Assembly (NCBI RefSeq): GCF_013761175.1
Contig: NZ_JACDUR010000005.1
Location: 406,970-470,969 of the forward strand
Source of the DNA: Nonomuraea soli
Lineage (GTDB): Bacteria > Actinomycetota > Actinomycetes > Streptosporangiales > Streptosporangiaceae
Direction: 5' to 3'
DNA: 64,000 nucleotides
The notes under the pieces were generated by a model, which saw only the letters and a list, made by a program, of their open reading frames with translations, was not told the DNA's origin and did no database searches. Shown in pieces: positions 33,601 to 42,995 of this stretch. The position numbers and the translations under genes were made by a program. The stretch's first letter is position 1. Each line of letters starts with the position of its first letter.

Positions 33601-36600
33601 AGCTCGCCCTCTTCCGTGTCGTGGTCGTCGTCGATCGAGAGGGCACAGTCGGCGATGGTGGGCGCGGCGAAGAAACGCCGCAGCGTCACCTCCACGCCGA
33701 GCCGCTGCCGGGCGATCTCCGCGAAGCGGGTGGCGAGCAGGGAGTCGCCGCCCAGGGCGAAGAAGCTCTGGCTGCGTCCGGGTTCCGGGATCTCCAGCAG
33801 GTCGGCCCAGATGGCGGCGAGCCGCTGTTCCAGTCCTGGTCTCGGGGGGTCGTCGTCGGGTGGGGGCGCCTGGCCCGCGTCGAGAGCGGATCGGTTGATC
33901 TTGCCGTTGGCGGTCAGCGGGAGCTGCTCCAGCGGCGTGATCGAAGGCGGGACCGCGTGGGCGGGCAGCCGGTCGGCCAGGAACGCCCGCAGATCGTCGG
34001 GATCGAGGCCGGACGGGGTGACGAACGCGGCCAGGCGACGCTGCCTGCGCTCGCCCACCGCCACCACCACCGCCCGGTCCACCAGCGGATGAGCCTCCAA
34101 AGCCGCCTCGACCTCGCCCAGCTCCAGGCGATGGCCGCGGATCTTCACCTGGTGATCGGCGCGACCCAGGAACTCCAGCGTCCCGTCCGGCCAGTACCGG
34201 CCCAGATCACCCGTGCGATACCAGCGCTGCCCGCCGTACTCCACGAACTTGGCCGCCGTCGTCACCGCATCACCCCGGTAACCGCGCGCCACCCCCGCTC
34301 CGCCGATCCACGACTCCCCCGCCACCCAGTCCGGGCAGTCCCGGCCCCGGCCGTCGACCACCCGGAAACACTGGTTACGCAACGGCAGACCATAGGGAAC
34401 CGACGACCAGTGCGCCGGGACGTGGCTCACCTCCCACGCGTTCGACCAGATCGCCGCCTCCGTCGCACCGCCCAGCGCCACCAGCCGGCACCCGGCCGGC
34501 AGGCGGGCGTGCAGGTCCAGCCCCACCCAGTCACCCGACACCAGCGCCAGTCTGAGCCGGGAGGGAAGGTCGTCCGTGGCCGACAGGAGCATTTCGAGCA
34601 GGGTGGGGACGCTGTTCCACACGGTCACGCCGTGGTCGGTGCACAGCTGGGCCCAGCGTTGCGGGTCGCGCCGTTCGTCCTCGCCGATCAGCACCACCGC
34701 CCCGCCCACCGACAGCAGACCGAACAGGTCATAGACCGACAGGTCGAAGTCGAGGGCCGAGACCGCCAGCACCCGATCGTCGGCGCCCACACCCCAGCGG
34801 GCGTTGACCTCGGCGACCGTGTTCATCGCCGCCCGATGCGACACCTCCACACCCTTCGGCACACCCGTCGAACCCGACGTGAAGATCACGTAGGCGGAGG
34901 AGTCCGGGGCTACGTTGACCGGCTGTTCGAGCGGGGTGCCGTCAGGCAGGTCGGTGAGGACGTGCACCACTCCGGCGCGCTCCAGGATCGACTCCCTGCG
35001 GGCGGGCGGCTGATCGACGCCGACCGGCACATAGACGCCGCCGGCGGCCAGCACCCCCAGCACCGCCACCACCTGATCCACCCCCTTGGGCAGCACCACC
35101 CCGACCGCGTCACCCGGCCGCACACCCGCAGCGCTCAGGGAACCGGCCACCGCCAGCGCCCGATCCGCCAGCTCGCCGTACGACACCGTGACGTCGTCGC
35201 CGGCCAACGCGGTGCGGTACGGCTCGCGGGCGGCCACGGTGAAGAACCCACCGTGCAGGGTGACGTCGGGCAGCGGACCCGCGGTGTCGTTGACCTGTTC
35301 GCGTACGGCCCGCTGGCCGGAGGGCAGCAGGGCGGGAACGGGCTCCGCCCAGTCCCCCGCAGCGAGCCACTCCAGCAGGTCCAGGTGGGCGCCGAACATC
35401 GCGTCGAGCACGCCGGGCGCGAACAGCTCCTCCACCGCGTCCCAGCGCACGAGCAGCTCGCCGCCGATCTCGGCCACCTGGTAGTCGAGCCAGACCTGCG
35501 GCGTCTGGGAGATGCCCCAGACCTGCTCGGCGAAGCCCGGTCCGGTGGCGCCGTCGGCGACGCCCAGCATGCTGGTGAAGACGATGGGCATGGCCATGTC
35601 GATCGCGCCCGAGCGCCTGGCCAGCTCGCGCATCACCCACACGGCCGACACCTCGCCGTGCTCGAGGCCGCGCCAGACCTCTTCCTGCAGGCGGCGCGCG
35701 CTGTCCAGCCACGCCGAACCCGACTGGTAGCCGACGAGCATGAGCGAGGTGAAGTCGCCCAGGACGCGGTGGATGTCGGGGTGCACCTCGCGGCGGTCGA
35801 ACAGGGTGAGGTTGAGTGTCAGGTCGGGCTGGGCACTCCAGGCGGACAGGATCTCGCCGAAGGCCGAGGCCAGCACCGTGGAAGCCGTCAGGTCGTGCTT
35901 CCTGGCCAGCTCGGACACCCGCTTCCAGGCGGGCGCGGCCAGCCTGACCTCGCGGCGCACGAACCGGGGCCGCTCGATCATGCTCGGGTCGACGCGCAGC
36001 GGCGGCCGCGGGGCCGGGGGCAGCTCGGGCAGGCGTCCGCTCCAGTAGGCCTCGGCCGCCTCGACGACGGCGCGGTCGGGGTTCATGCCGAGCACGTAGT
36101 CGCGGAAGGACACCTCGACCGGCGGCAGCGTGGTGGTGGGGTCGCGGTAGAGCAGGTCGAGCTCGGCGAAGAACGTCATCGTGCTGAGCGCGTCGAGGAT
36201 GATGTTGTCGAAGCTGACGCCCAGCCGGACCCTGCCGTCGTACACGGCCGCCCGCGCGTCGAACAGCGGCCAGACGGCGGGGTCGAAGACCTGGTGCGAC
36301 ATCTGCTCGCGAAGCCGCTCCGGGCTGTCGGCCAGGGCGATGGTGAAGGCGGGCACCTCGGGCAGGATGCGCTGGGAGCCGTCGGCGTCGAAGACGGCAC
36401 GCAACATCTCGTGCCGCTCGATCAGCAGGTTCCACGCCGTCCGCAGCCGGTCGAGGTCGATGTCGCCGTCGAACTCGGTGTAGAAGTGGCAGCCGACGCC
36501 GCCGAGCGTGAAGTGCTCGGCGCGGCCGAGCCAGTAGGCCCGCTGCACCTCGGTCGGGGGGAAGGGGTCGTGACGGTGGCCGGGGTCGGCCTTCAGCGTG

Positions 36601-39600
36601 GCGGGCGCCTGGGTGTGCGCCTGGTCCAGGGTGAGGGTCGCGGCGAAGTCAGCCAGGACGGGCGAGTCGAAGAGCGTGGTGAGCTTGGCGCCGGAGGCCT
36701 GCGCGGCGCGCAGCCGGGCGATCATCCGGGTGGCGAGCAGGGAGTCGCCGCCGAGGGCGAAGAAGTTGTCGGCCCGGTGCACGGCGGGGATCTCCAGCAG
36801 GTCCGCCCAGATCCCGGCGAGCAGTGTCTCGGCGGCGCCGGCGGGCCGCTCCCCGGCCTCTGCGACGGGAACGTTCTCCAGGCCTTCCAGGGCCGAGCGG
36901 TTGATCTTGCCGTTGGCGGTCAGCGGGAGCTGCTCCAGCGGCGTGATCGAAGGCGGCACGGCATGGGCGGGCAGGCGGTCGGCCAGGAACGCCCGCAGAT
37001 CGTCGGGATCCAGCCCGGACGGGGTGACGAACGCGGCCAGGCGACGCTGCCTGCGCTCGCCCACCGCCACCACCACCGCCCGGTCCACCAGCGGATGAGC
37101 CTCCAAAGCCGCCTCGACCTCGCCCAGCTCCAGGCGATGGCCGCGGATCTTCACCTGGTGATCGGCGCGGCCCAGGAACTCCAGCGTCCCGTCCGGCCAG
37201 TACCGGCCCAGATCACCCGTGCGATACCAGCGCTGCCCGCCGTACTCCACGAACTTGGCCGCCGTCGTCACCGCATCACCCCGGTAACCGCGCGCCACCC
37301 CCGCTCCGCCGATCCACAACTCCCCCGGAACCCAGTCCGGGCAGTCCCGGCCCCGCCCGTCGACCACCCGGAAACACTGGTTACGCAACGGCAGACCATA
37401 GGGAACCGACGACCAGTGCGCCGGAACGTGGCTCACCTCCCACGCGTTCGACCAGATCGCCGCCTCCGTCGCACCGCCCAGCGCCACCAGCCGGCACCCG
37501 GCCGGCAGGCGGGCGTGCAGGTCCAGCCCCACCCAGTCACCCGACACCAGCGCCAGGCGTAAGGACGCCGGGACCCGCTCGGCCGCCGACAGCAGCATCT
37601 CCAGCAGCGTGGGCACGCTGTTCCAGATCGTGACCCCGTGCCTGACGCAGAGCTGGGCCCACCGCTGGGCGTCGCGCCGTTCGTCCTCGCCGATCAGCAC
37701 CACCGCCCCGCCCACCGACAGCAGACCGAACAGGTCATACACCGACAGGTCGAAGTCGAGGGCCGAGACCGCCAGCACCCGATCGTCAGCGCCCACACCC
37801 CAGCGGGCGTTGACCTCGGCGACCGTGTTCATCGCCGCCCGATGCGACACCTCCACGCCCTTCGGCACACCCGTCGAACCCGACGTGAAGATCACATAGG
37901 CGGAGGAGTCCGCGGACACCCCCACGGGCCGCTCCAGCGGCGGGCCCTCGGGGATCTTGTCGAGGACGTGGGTCACGCCCGCCCGTTCCAGCATTGACTC
38001 CCTGCGGGCGGGCGGCTGATCGACGCCGACCGGCACATAGACGCCTCCGGCGGCCAGCACCCCCAGCACCGCCACCACCTGATCCACCCCCTTGGGCAGC
38101 ACCACCCCGACCGCGTCACCCGGCCGCACACCCGCAGCGCTCAGCGAACCGGCCACCGCCAGCGCCCGATCCGCCAGCTCGCCGTACGACACCGTGACGT
38201 CGTCGCCGACCAGCGCGGTCCTTCCCGGCTGGTTGGCGGCCCAGGCGAACAAGCCCGTGTGCAGGAGGCACTCGGGCACCGGACCAGCGGTGTGGTTGAC
38301 CGTCTCGCGGACGAACTCCTGCTCCATCGGCAGCATGACGGGCGCGCAGGTCTCCCAGTCGCCCGCGGCCAGCCAGTCCAGCAGGCGGCCGTAGGCGTCG
38401 AACATCGTGTCCAGCACGCCCGGCGCGAACAGCTCCTCCACCGCGTCCCACGCCAGGTGGAGCCCATGGTCGTACTCGTTGATCTGGTGGTCGAGCCAGA
38501 CCTGCGGCGTCTGGGTGATCATCCATCCGGGGTCGCCGAACGCCTGGCGGACCGCTGGCACGATCAGCTCCGTGCCCAGGTTGCAGGCGAAGACCACCGG
38601 AGCTCCGGTGTGCTCGCCCTCGCGGGCCAGGTCGCGCAGGACCTCGACGCCCGAGTAGCCGGTGTGCCGGGCGTCGGCGCGGAACCTGGCCTGCAGAGCC
38701 CTGGCCCGCTCGGCGAACGGCAGGTCCGCCGACAGGTCGGCGGACAGCAGGATCAGGTTGGTGAAGTCGGCCACCATGCCCGACACGTCGGGATGCACGG
38801 TCTCGTCGCGGTCGAACAGCGGCACGTTGATCAGGAAGCGCGGCTCGCCGCTCCACGCGGCGAGGACCTCGCAGTACGCGGCGGCCAGCACCATGGCCGG
38901 GGTGAGCCCTTTGGCACGGGCCTGCGACTCGATGCGCCGCCACGCGCCCAGCGGCAACCACCGTTCCCTGCGCGCGAACCGCGGCCTGGTGATCAGGCTC
39001 GGGTCTACCGCGAGCGGCAACTGCGGCGCTCCGGGCAGCTCGGCCAGGCGTCCGCGCCAGTACGCCTTGTCCTTCGCGTGCTCGCGCGAGCGTTCCGCCT
39101 CGCGGGCGGCCAGATAGCGGGGGAAGGAGCAGGCCGGCGGCGCGGGCATGGCCGCCGGGTCCAGGTAGAGCAGCGCCAGGTCCTTCAGCAGGATCTGCAG
39201 GCCCAGCACGTCGGCGACGAGGAAGTCCACCTCGAAGTGGATCCGGCGACGGCCACCCGGCAGCAGCGACAGCTGCACGTCGAAGACCTCACCGCGCGAG
39301 GCGTCGAACCGGCGGTGCGACAGCCGCTCCCGCAGGTGCTCGGCGCCCTCGTCGTCGAGTTCGCGCACCGTCAGGCCGGGCCACGGGCTGCTGTCCATGA
39401 TCTGCTGGGTGCCGTCGTCGTTGAAGCGTGCGCGCAACATGCCGTGCCGGTCGATCAGCGCGCGCACGGCCCGCTCCAGCCTTTCCGGATCGACGTCCGA
39501 GCCGTCGAACTCCAGATAGGCGTGGCAGCCGACCCCGCCGACGACCTGGCCGTCCGCGCGGCCGATCCAGTACGCGAGCTGGACCGGGGTGAGCTGGAAC

Positions 39601-39893
39601 GGAGCACGCTCGTCCACCTCCGGCAGCACCGTCGCGGGAGCGGCGGGCGCCAGCCGCGCGGCGGCCAGCGCCCACCAGGCCTGGAGTGTGAACTCCTCGG
39701 CCAGTTCCGCGAAGGCGATGCGGGCTCCCGCACGCCGCCAGCGCCCCGCCAGGCGCATGGCCCGGAGCGAGTCCAGGCCCAGGCCGACCAGATCGGCGTC
39801 GTTGCCGATCTCGGCGGGAGAGAGGGCGAGTTGATCGGCGATGTCAGCGCGCATCGACTCCATCGTCAAGACGCCGGCTGCGATCTCATTCAT
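33597..39893 (-). CDS. PchE-like NRPS: CP-Cy-A(Cys)-PCP-Cy-A(Cys)-PCP (2098 aa)
   Basis: An N-terminal carrier domain (GLGLDSLRAM, Ser near residue 42) resembles the aryl carrier domain that opens PchE. Then follow Cy1 (DFLVADVLG near 222), A1 (SGSTGVPKG near 672), PCP1 (LGGDSLLATRM near 1047), Cy2 (DNIILDALS near 1229), A2 and PCP2 (near 2045). Both A domains have specificity residues D-L-Y-N-L-S-L-I-W, the cysteine code, and neither holds a methyltransferase. It should install two thiazoline rings. No A domain or ligase to load the N-terminal carrier is in the window. The ATG lies 36 bp after the upstream stop with only a weak GAAGG, so coupling is less tight here than elsewhere in the operon. 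Confidence 0.92.
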   Translation of the reverse strand: MNEIAAGVLTMESMRADIADQLALSPAEIGNDADLVGLGLDSLRAMRLAGRWRRAGARIAFAELAEEFTLQAWWALAAARLAPAAPATVLPEVDERAPFQLTPVQLAYWIGRADGQVVGGVGCHAYLEFDGSDVDPERLERAVRALIDRHGMLRARFNDDGTQQIMDSSPWPGLTVRELDDEGAEHLRERLSHRRFDASRGEVFDVQLSLLPGGRRRIHFEVDFLVADVLGLQILLKDLALLYLDPAAMPAPPACSFPRYLAAREAERSREHAKDKAYWRGRLAELPGAPQLPLAVDPSLITRPRFARRERWLPLGAWRRIESQARAKGLTPAMVLAAAYCEVLAAWSGEPRFLINVPLFDRDETVHPDVSGMVADFTNLILLSADLSADLPFAERARALQARFRADARHTGYSGVEVLRDLAREGEHTGAPVVFACNLGTELIVPAVRQAFGDPGWMITQTPQVWLDHQINEYDHGLHLAWDAVEELFAPGVLDTMFDAYGRLLDWLAAGDWETCAPVMLPMEQEFVRETVNHTAGPVPECLLHTGLFAWAANQPGRTALVGDDVTVSYGELADRALAVAGSLSAAGVRPGDAVGVVLPKGVDQVVAVLGVLAAGGVYVPVGVDQPPARRESMLERAGVTHVLDKIPEGPPLERPVGVSADSSAYVIFTSGSTGVPKGVEVSHRAAMNTVAEVNARWGVGADDRVLAVSALDFDLSVYDLFGLLSVGGAVVLIGEDERRDAQRWAQLCVRHGVTIWNSVPTLLEMLLSAAERVPASLRLALVSGDWVGLDLHARLPAGCRLVALGGATEAAIWSNAWEVSHVPAHWSSVPYGLPLRNQCFRVVDGRGRDCPDWVPGELWIGGAGVARGYRGDAVTTAAKFVEYGGQRWYRTGDLGRYWPDGTLEFLGRADHQVKIRGHRLELGEVEAALEAHPLVDRAVVVAVGERRQRRLAAFVTPSGLDPDDLRAFLADRLPAHAVPPSITPLEQLPLTANGKINRSALEGLENVPVAEAGERPAGAAETLLAGIWADLLEIPAVHRADNFFALGGDSLLATRMIARLRAAQASGAKLTTLFDSPVLADFAATLTLDQAHTQAPATLKADPGHRHDPFPPTEVQRAYWLGRAEHFTLGGVGCHFYTEFDGDIDLDRLRTAWNLLIERHEMLRAVFDADGSQRILPEVPAFTIALADSPERLREQMSHQVFDPAVWPLFDARAAVYDGRVRLGVSFDNIILDALSTMTFFAELDLLYRDPTTTLPPVEVSFRDYVLGMNPDRAVVEAAEAYWSGRLPELPPAPRPPLRVDPSMIERPRFVRREVRLAAPAWKRVSELARKHDLTASTVLASAFGEILSAWSAQPDLTLNLTLFDRREVHPDIHRVLGDFTSLMLVGYQSGSAWLDSARRLQEEVWRGLEHGEVSAVWVMRELARRSGAIDMAMPIVFTSMLGVADGATGPGFAEQVWGISQTPQVWLDYQVAEIGGELLVRWDAVEELFAPGVLDAMFGAHLDLLEWLAAGDWAEPVPALLPSGQRAVREQVNDTAGPLPDVTLHGGFFTVAAREPYRTALAGDDVTVSYGELADRALAVAGSLSAAGVRPGDAVGVVLPKGVDQVVAVLGVLAAGGVYVPVGVDQPPARRESILERAGVVHVLTDLPDGTPLEQPVNVAPDSSAYVIFTSGSTGVPKGVEVSHRAAMNTVAEVNARWGVGADDRVLAVSALDFDLSVYDLFGLLSVGGAVVLIGEDERRDPQRWAQLCTDHGVTVWNSVPTLLEMLLSATDDLPSRLRLALVSGDWVGLDLHARLPAGCRLVALGGATEAAIWSNAWEVSHVPAHWSSVPYGLPLRNQCFRVVDGRGRDCPDWVAGESWIGGAGVARGYRGDAVTTAAKFVEYGGQRWYRTGDLGRYWPDGTLEFLGRADHQVKIRGHRLELGEVEAALEAHPLVDRAVVVAVGERRQRRLAAFVTPSGLDPDDLRAFLADRLPAHAVPPSITPLEQLPLTANGKINRSALDAGQAPPPDDDPPRPGLEQRLAAIWADLLEIPEPGRSQSFFALGGDSLLATRFAEIARQRLGVEVTLRRFFAAPTIADCALSIDDDHDTEEGEL
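33892..35212. repeat. A-domain DNA duplication, copy 2 (second Cys module)
   Basis: About 1.3 kb encoding nearly the whole second A domain of the PchE-like NRPS is almost identical to 36898-38218, with a fixed offset of 3006 bp. The flanking Cy and PCP coding regions are clearly different, so only the A domain has been copied or homogenised. Short divergent islands remain near 34560-34660 and 34900-34990. Confidence 0.9.
36898..38218. repeat. A-domain DNA duplication, copy 1 (first Cys module)
   Basis: Partner of 33892-35212 at an offset of 3006 bp. The identity starts at the NGKINRSAL motif and ends near VTVSYGEL at the N-terminal side of the A domain, i.e. exactly the adenylation unit. Confidence 0.9.
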
Positions 39894-39929
39894 GTTCGGG
39901 AGCCCAACCTTCGTTCGTGTCTGACGGAT

Positions 39930-42900
39930 TCAGCCGGCCGCGCGCAGCCTGCGGGCCAGACCCGCGGGCGTCGGCTCTTCGAAGACGTCCTTGAGCTTGA
40001 GCCTGATCTGCGTGGCCCGCTTGATCTCCTGGAGCAGCTGAACGGCCAGCAACGAGTGGCCGCCCATGGCGAAGAAGTGGCTGTCAGGCCCCAGGTCGCC
40101 GCGGCTGAGCATGGCCTTCCAGAGCCCCACCAGCGTGTCGACGAGCTCGTCGCCGCTGCTGTCGGTCAGTTCCTGCGTCGCGCCCACCGCGACGCTGCGC
40201 AGCTCGGTCGCCAGCCGGCGCAGCGCCGGGTAGTCGACCTTGTCGTTGCCGGTCATCGGGAAGGAGTCGAGGGTGACGTACTCCTGCGGTGTGGCCGCGA
40301 AGGGCAGGGAGGAGCTGGCGTGCTCCCACAGCTGCGAGGTCACCTCCGGGTTGTCAGGCGCCACGACGAACGCCCATAACACGGCGTCGGCGCTGGGGTC
40401 CCCGACGACCACCACCGCCGCCGCCCGCACGTCCGGGTGGGTCAGCAGCGCGCCCTCGACCTCGGCCAGTTCGATGCGGTTGCCGCGCAGCTTGATCTGG
40501 CGGTCGAGCCTGCCGAGGATCTCCAGGCGGCCGTCGAGCGTCCACTGGGCCAGGTCGCCGGTGCGGTAGAAGCGGCCGTACCAGGCGTGCGTGCCGAACC
40601 GCTCGGAGGTCAGTTCCGGGCGCCTGTGGTAGCCGATGGCCAGCCCGTCGCCGGAGATGCACAACTCGCCACGCGTCCCGATCGGCAGCGGGCGGCCGCT
40701 GGGGTCGGCCACGTACACCTTGGTGTTCGCGATCGGCACGCCCACGTCCACGCGGACGTGGGCGGGGTCGATCCGGCCCGCCGTGGACCAGATGGTCGTC
40801 TCCGTCGGGCCGTACACGTTGTAGAGCTCGCACCCGGTCGTCGTGAGCCTGCGGGCCAGCACGTCCGGCATCGGCTCGCCGCCGCACAACACGCGGCGGC
40901 CCGCCAGCAGGGGCGCGACCTGGTCGATCACCAGCCGCCAGGTGGTCGGCGTGGCCTGGACGATGGACACGTCGTACCGCTGCAGCGCCTCGGCGAGCGG
41001 CTCGCCCTGGGTCCGGGCGTCGTCGGGCGCCACGGCCAGCCTGGCTCCGGCCGTGAGAGGCAGGAACAGCTCCAGGGCGGAGATGTCGAAGCTGAAGGTG
41101 GTCAGCCACAACACGGTGTCGTCCGGGCCGGCGGCGAGCTGGCGCGCGAAGTGGGCCACCAGGTTGGCGAGGCTGTGGTGGTCGATCAGCGTGCCCTTGG
41201 GCAGGCCGGTCGAGCCGCTGGTGTAGATCAGGTAGGCGCAGTCGGAGGGCGTGATGGCGAAGGCTGCGGCCACCTTGCCGGTCACCGGCCGCACCGAGTC
41301 GACAGGCACGAGCGGCAGGACGGTCCGTTCGCCGGGAACGACGATGCCCTCCCCGGCCAGCACCACCGCCGCGCCGGAGTCGTCGAGCTGGTAGTCGAGG
41401 CGCTGCTCCGGGTGGTCGGGTTCGAGCGGCAGGTAGGCCGCTCCCGCCAGCCATACGCCGATCACCGCCGCGGCCAGCTCGGGACCGCGCCGCGCCAGGA
41501 GCGCCACGACGTCGCCGGTGCCGACCCCCGCCGCCGCGAGCCGGTCGCGGGTGGCCTCGGCCGCCGCCCACAACCGCCGCAGCCCGATGGCGCGGTCGCC
41601 GTCCAGGACCGCCACGACGTCCTCTTCCGGTGCGCGGGACACGCGGCCGGCGATCATCTCCAGCACCGTCGCCGGGGTGACGGAACGCTCGGTGGCGTTG
41701 GCCATCTCGATGGCCGCCCGGTCCTGGTAGCACCAGACCGAGGTCTCGCCGAGCGGCCGGTCAGGGTGCTCCGCGAGCGTGACGAGCATGTCGTCGTAGC
41801 GGGCCAGGAGCAGCTCCACGTCGGCACGGTCGAGCACGTCGACGCAGAAGGCCGCCCTGATCTTGATCGATTCCGGCGTGGCGGTGACGAAGAACTCCAG
41901 GTCGAACTTGCTGGCGCCGTTCTCGACCACGACCGGTTCCGCGCGCATGCCGTCCAGGGCGAACTCGCCGCCGAGGTCGGCCGGGATGTAGTTGAAGGTG
42001 TGGCGGAACAGGTTGTTGCGCCAGCCCTCACGCGCGACCAGCTCCAGCAGCTCGTCCACGGGGTAGTCGGCGTGCGCCATCGCCTCCATGAACGTGCGCC
42101 TGGTCTGGCGCGTGTAGGTGCGGAAACTCTCCGCCCAGTCGATCTGCGTACGCAGGGTGAGGACGTTGATGTGGTAGCCGATGGCCATGCCCGCCTCGGG
42201 GGTGCGGACGCTGACGGGCGAGCCCATCGTGAGGTCGGGGCCCGCGCCGTGGGCGGCCAGCAGCACCCCGTAGGCGGCCATGAGCACCACCGACTCCGGA
42301 GCGCGCAGCTCACGCTGCATCTTCCTGGCCGCCGCCGCGGCGGCGGGAGTCAGCTCCCAGTTGACGATGTCGCCCACGAGCGTGGTCTGCGAGGCCTCCG
42401 GCTTCTCACACCACAGGTCCAGCTCGGCGGCACGGAACCCGGCCAGCTTGGCGCGCCAGTACTCCGCGCTGCGCGCGTCGGCGGGCGGCTCCTCCCACGC
42501 GGGCAGGACCGCGGGGGCGGGTGCGACCGCGGCGGCCAGGCCGTCGTAGAGCGCCACCAGCTCGTTCAGCAGCAGCGCCGCCGACAGCCCGTCGAAGATC
42601 GCGTGATGGATGGCCAGGCAGTAGAGCTCGCCGTCCGGCTCCTCCACGACGGCGGCACGCACCAGCAGCTCGCCCTCGGGCTGGAAGGGACGGGCGAGGA
42701 AGGCCGTCAACCACGGCCTCGAATCGCCCACCTCCAGGGACAGGTCGATCTCCCCGATCGGGACGACCTGCCGCATCATGCCCTGGGCCTCGATGCGGAA
42801 GACCGTCCTGAGGATCTCGTGGCGGTGCAGCAGGTGGCCGACCGCCTCCAGGAAACGGGTACGGCTCAGCCGGCCGGCCACCCTGAAGGCGACGCTGAGG

Positions 42901-42995
42901 TTGTTCACCCCGGTGCCCGGGACGAGTTCCTCGAGCATCCACAACGCCTGCTCCTTGCGGGTGGCGCGGGTGCCCAGCATCTGTTCCATGGTCAT
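39930..42995 (-). CDS. NRPS module C-A(Gly-like)-PCP (1021 aa)
   Basis: An N-terminal condensation domain (about 1-430) has the intact HHAIFDG motif near residue 129. An A domain follows (about 450-930; SGSTGLPKG near 595, YGPTETTIW) and then a PCP (MGGHSLLAVQ near 977). The A-domain specificity residues read D-I-L-Q-L-G-V-I-W, one conservative change from the D-I-L-Q-L-G-L-I-W code I know for glycine. There is no epimerisation, heterocyclisation or TE domain. ATG 42995 overlaps the stop of the hydrolase gene (ATGA). It should join the polyketide acyl chain to glycine and pass it toward the PchE-like protein. Confidence 0.9.
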   Translation of the reverse strand: MTMEQMLGTRATRKEQALWMLEELVPGTGVNNLSVAFRVAGRLSRTRFLEAVGHLLHRHEILRTVFRIEAQGMMRQVVPIGEIDLSLEVGDSRPWLTAFLARPFQPEGELLVRAAVVEEPDGELYCLAIHHAIFDGLSAALLLNELVALYDGLAAAVAPAPAVLPAWEEPPADARSAEYWRAKLAGFRAAELDLWCEKPEASQTTLVGDIVNWELTPAAAAAARKMQRELRAPESVVLMAAYGVLLAAHGAGPDLTMGSPVSVRTPEAGMAIGYHINVLTLRTQIDWAESFRTYTRQTRRTFMEAMAHADYPVDELLELVAREGWRNNLFRHTFNYIPADLGGEFALDGMRAEPVVVENGASKFDLEFFVTATPESIKIRAAFCVDVLDRADVELLLARYDDMLVTLAEHPDRPLGETSVWCYQDRAAIEMANATERSVTPATVLEMIAGRVSRAPEEDVVAVLDGDRAIGLRRLWAAAEATRDRLAAAGVGTGDVVALLARRGPELAAAVIGVWLAGAAYLPLEPDHPEQRLDYQLDDSGAAVVLAGEGIVVPGERTVLPLVPVDSVRPVTGKVAAAFAITPSDCAYLIYTSGSTGLPKGTLIDHHSLANLVAHFARQLAAGPDDTVLWLTTFSFDISALELFLPLTAGARLAVAPDDARTQGEPLAEALQRYDVSIVQATPTTWRLVIDQVAPLLAGRRVLCGGEPMPDVLARRLTTTGCELYNVYGPTETTIWSTAGRIDPAHVRVDVGVPIANTKVYVADPSGRPLPIGTRGELCISGDGLAIGYHRRPELTSERFGTHAWYGRFYRTGDLAQWTLDGRLEILGRLDRQIKLRGNRIELAEVEGALLTHPDVRAAAVVVVGDPSADAVLWAFVVAPDNPEVTSQLWEHASSSLPFAATPQEYVTLDSFPMTGNDKVDYPALRRLATELRSVAVGATQELTDSSGDELVDTLVGLWKAMLSRGDLGPDSHFFAMGGHSLLAVQLLQEIKRATQIRLKLKDVFEEPTPAGLARRLRAAG

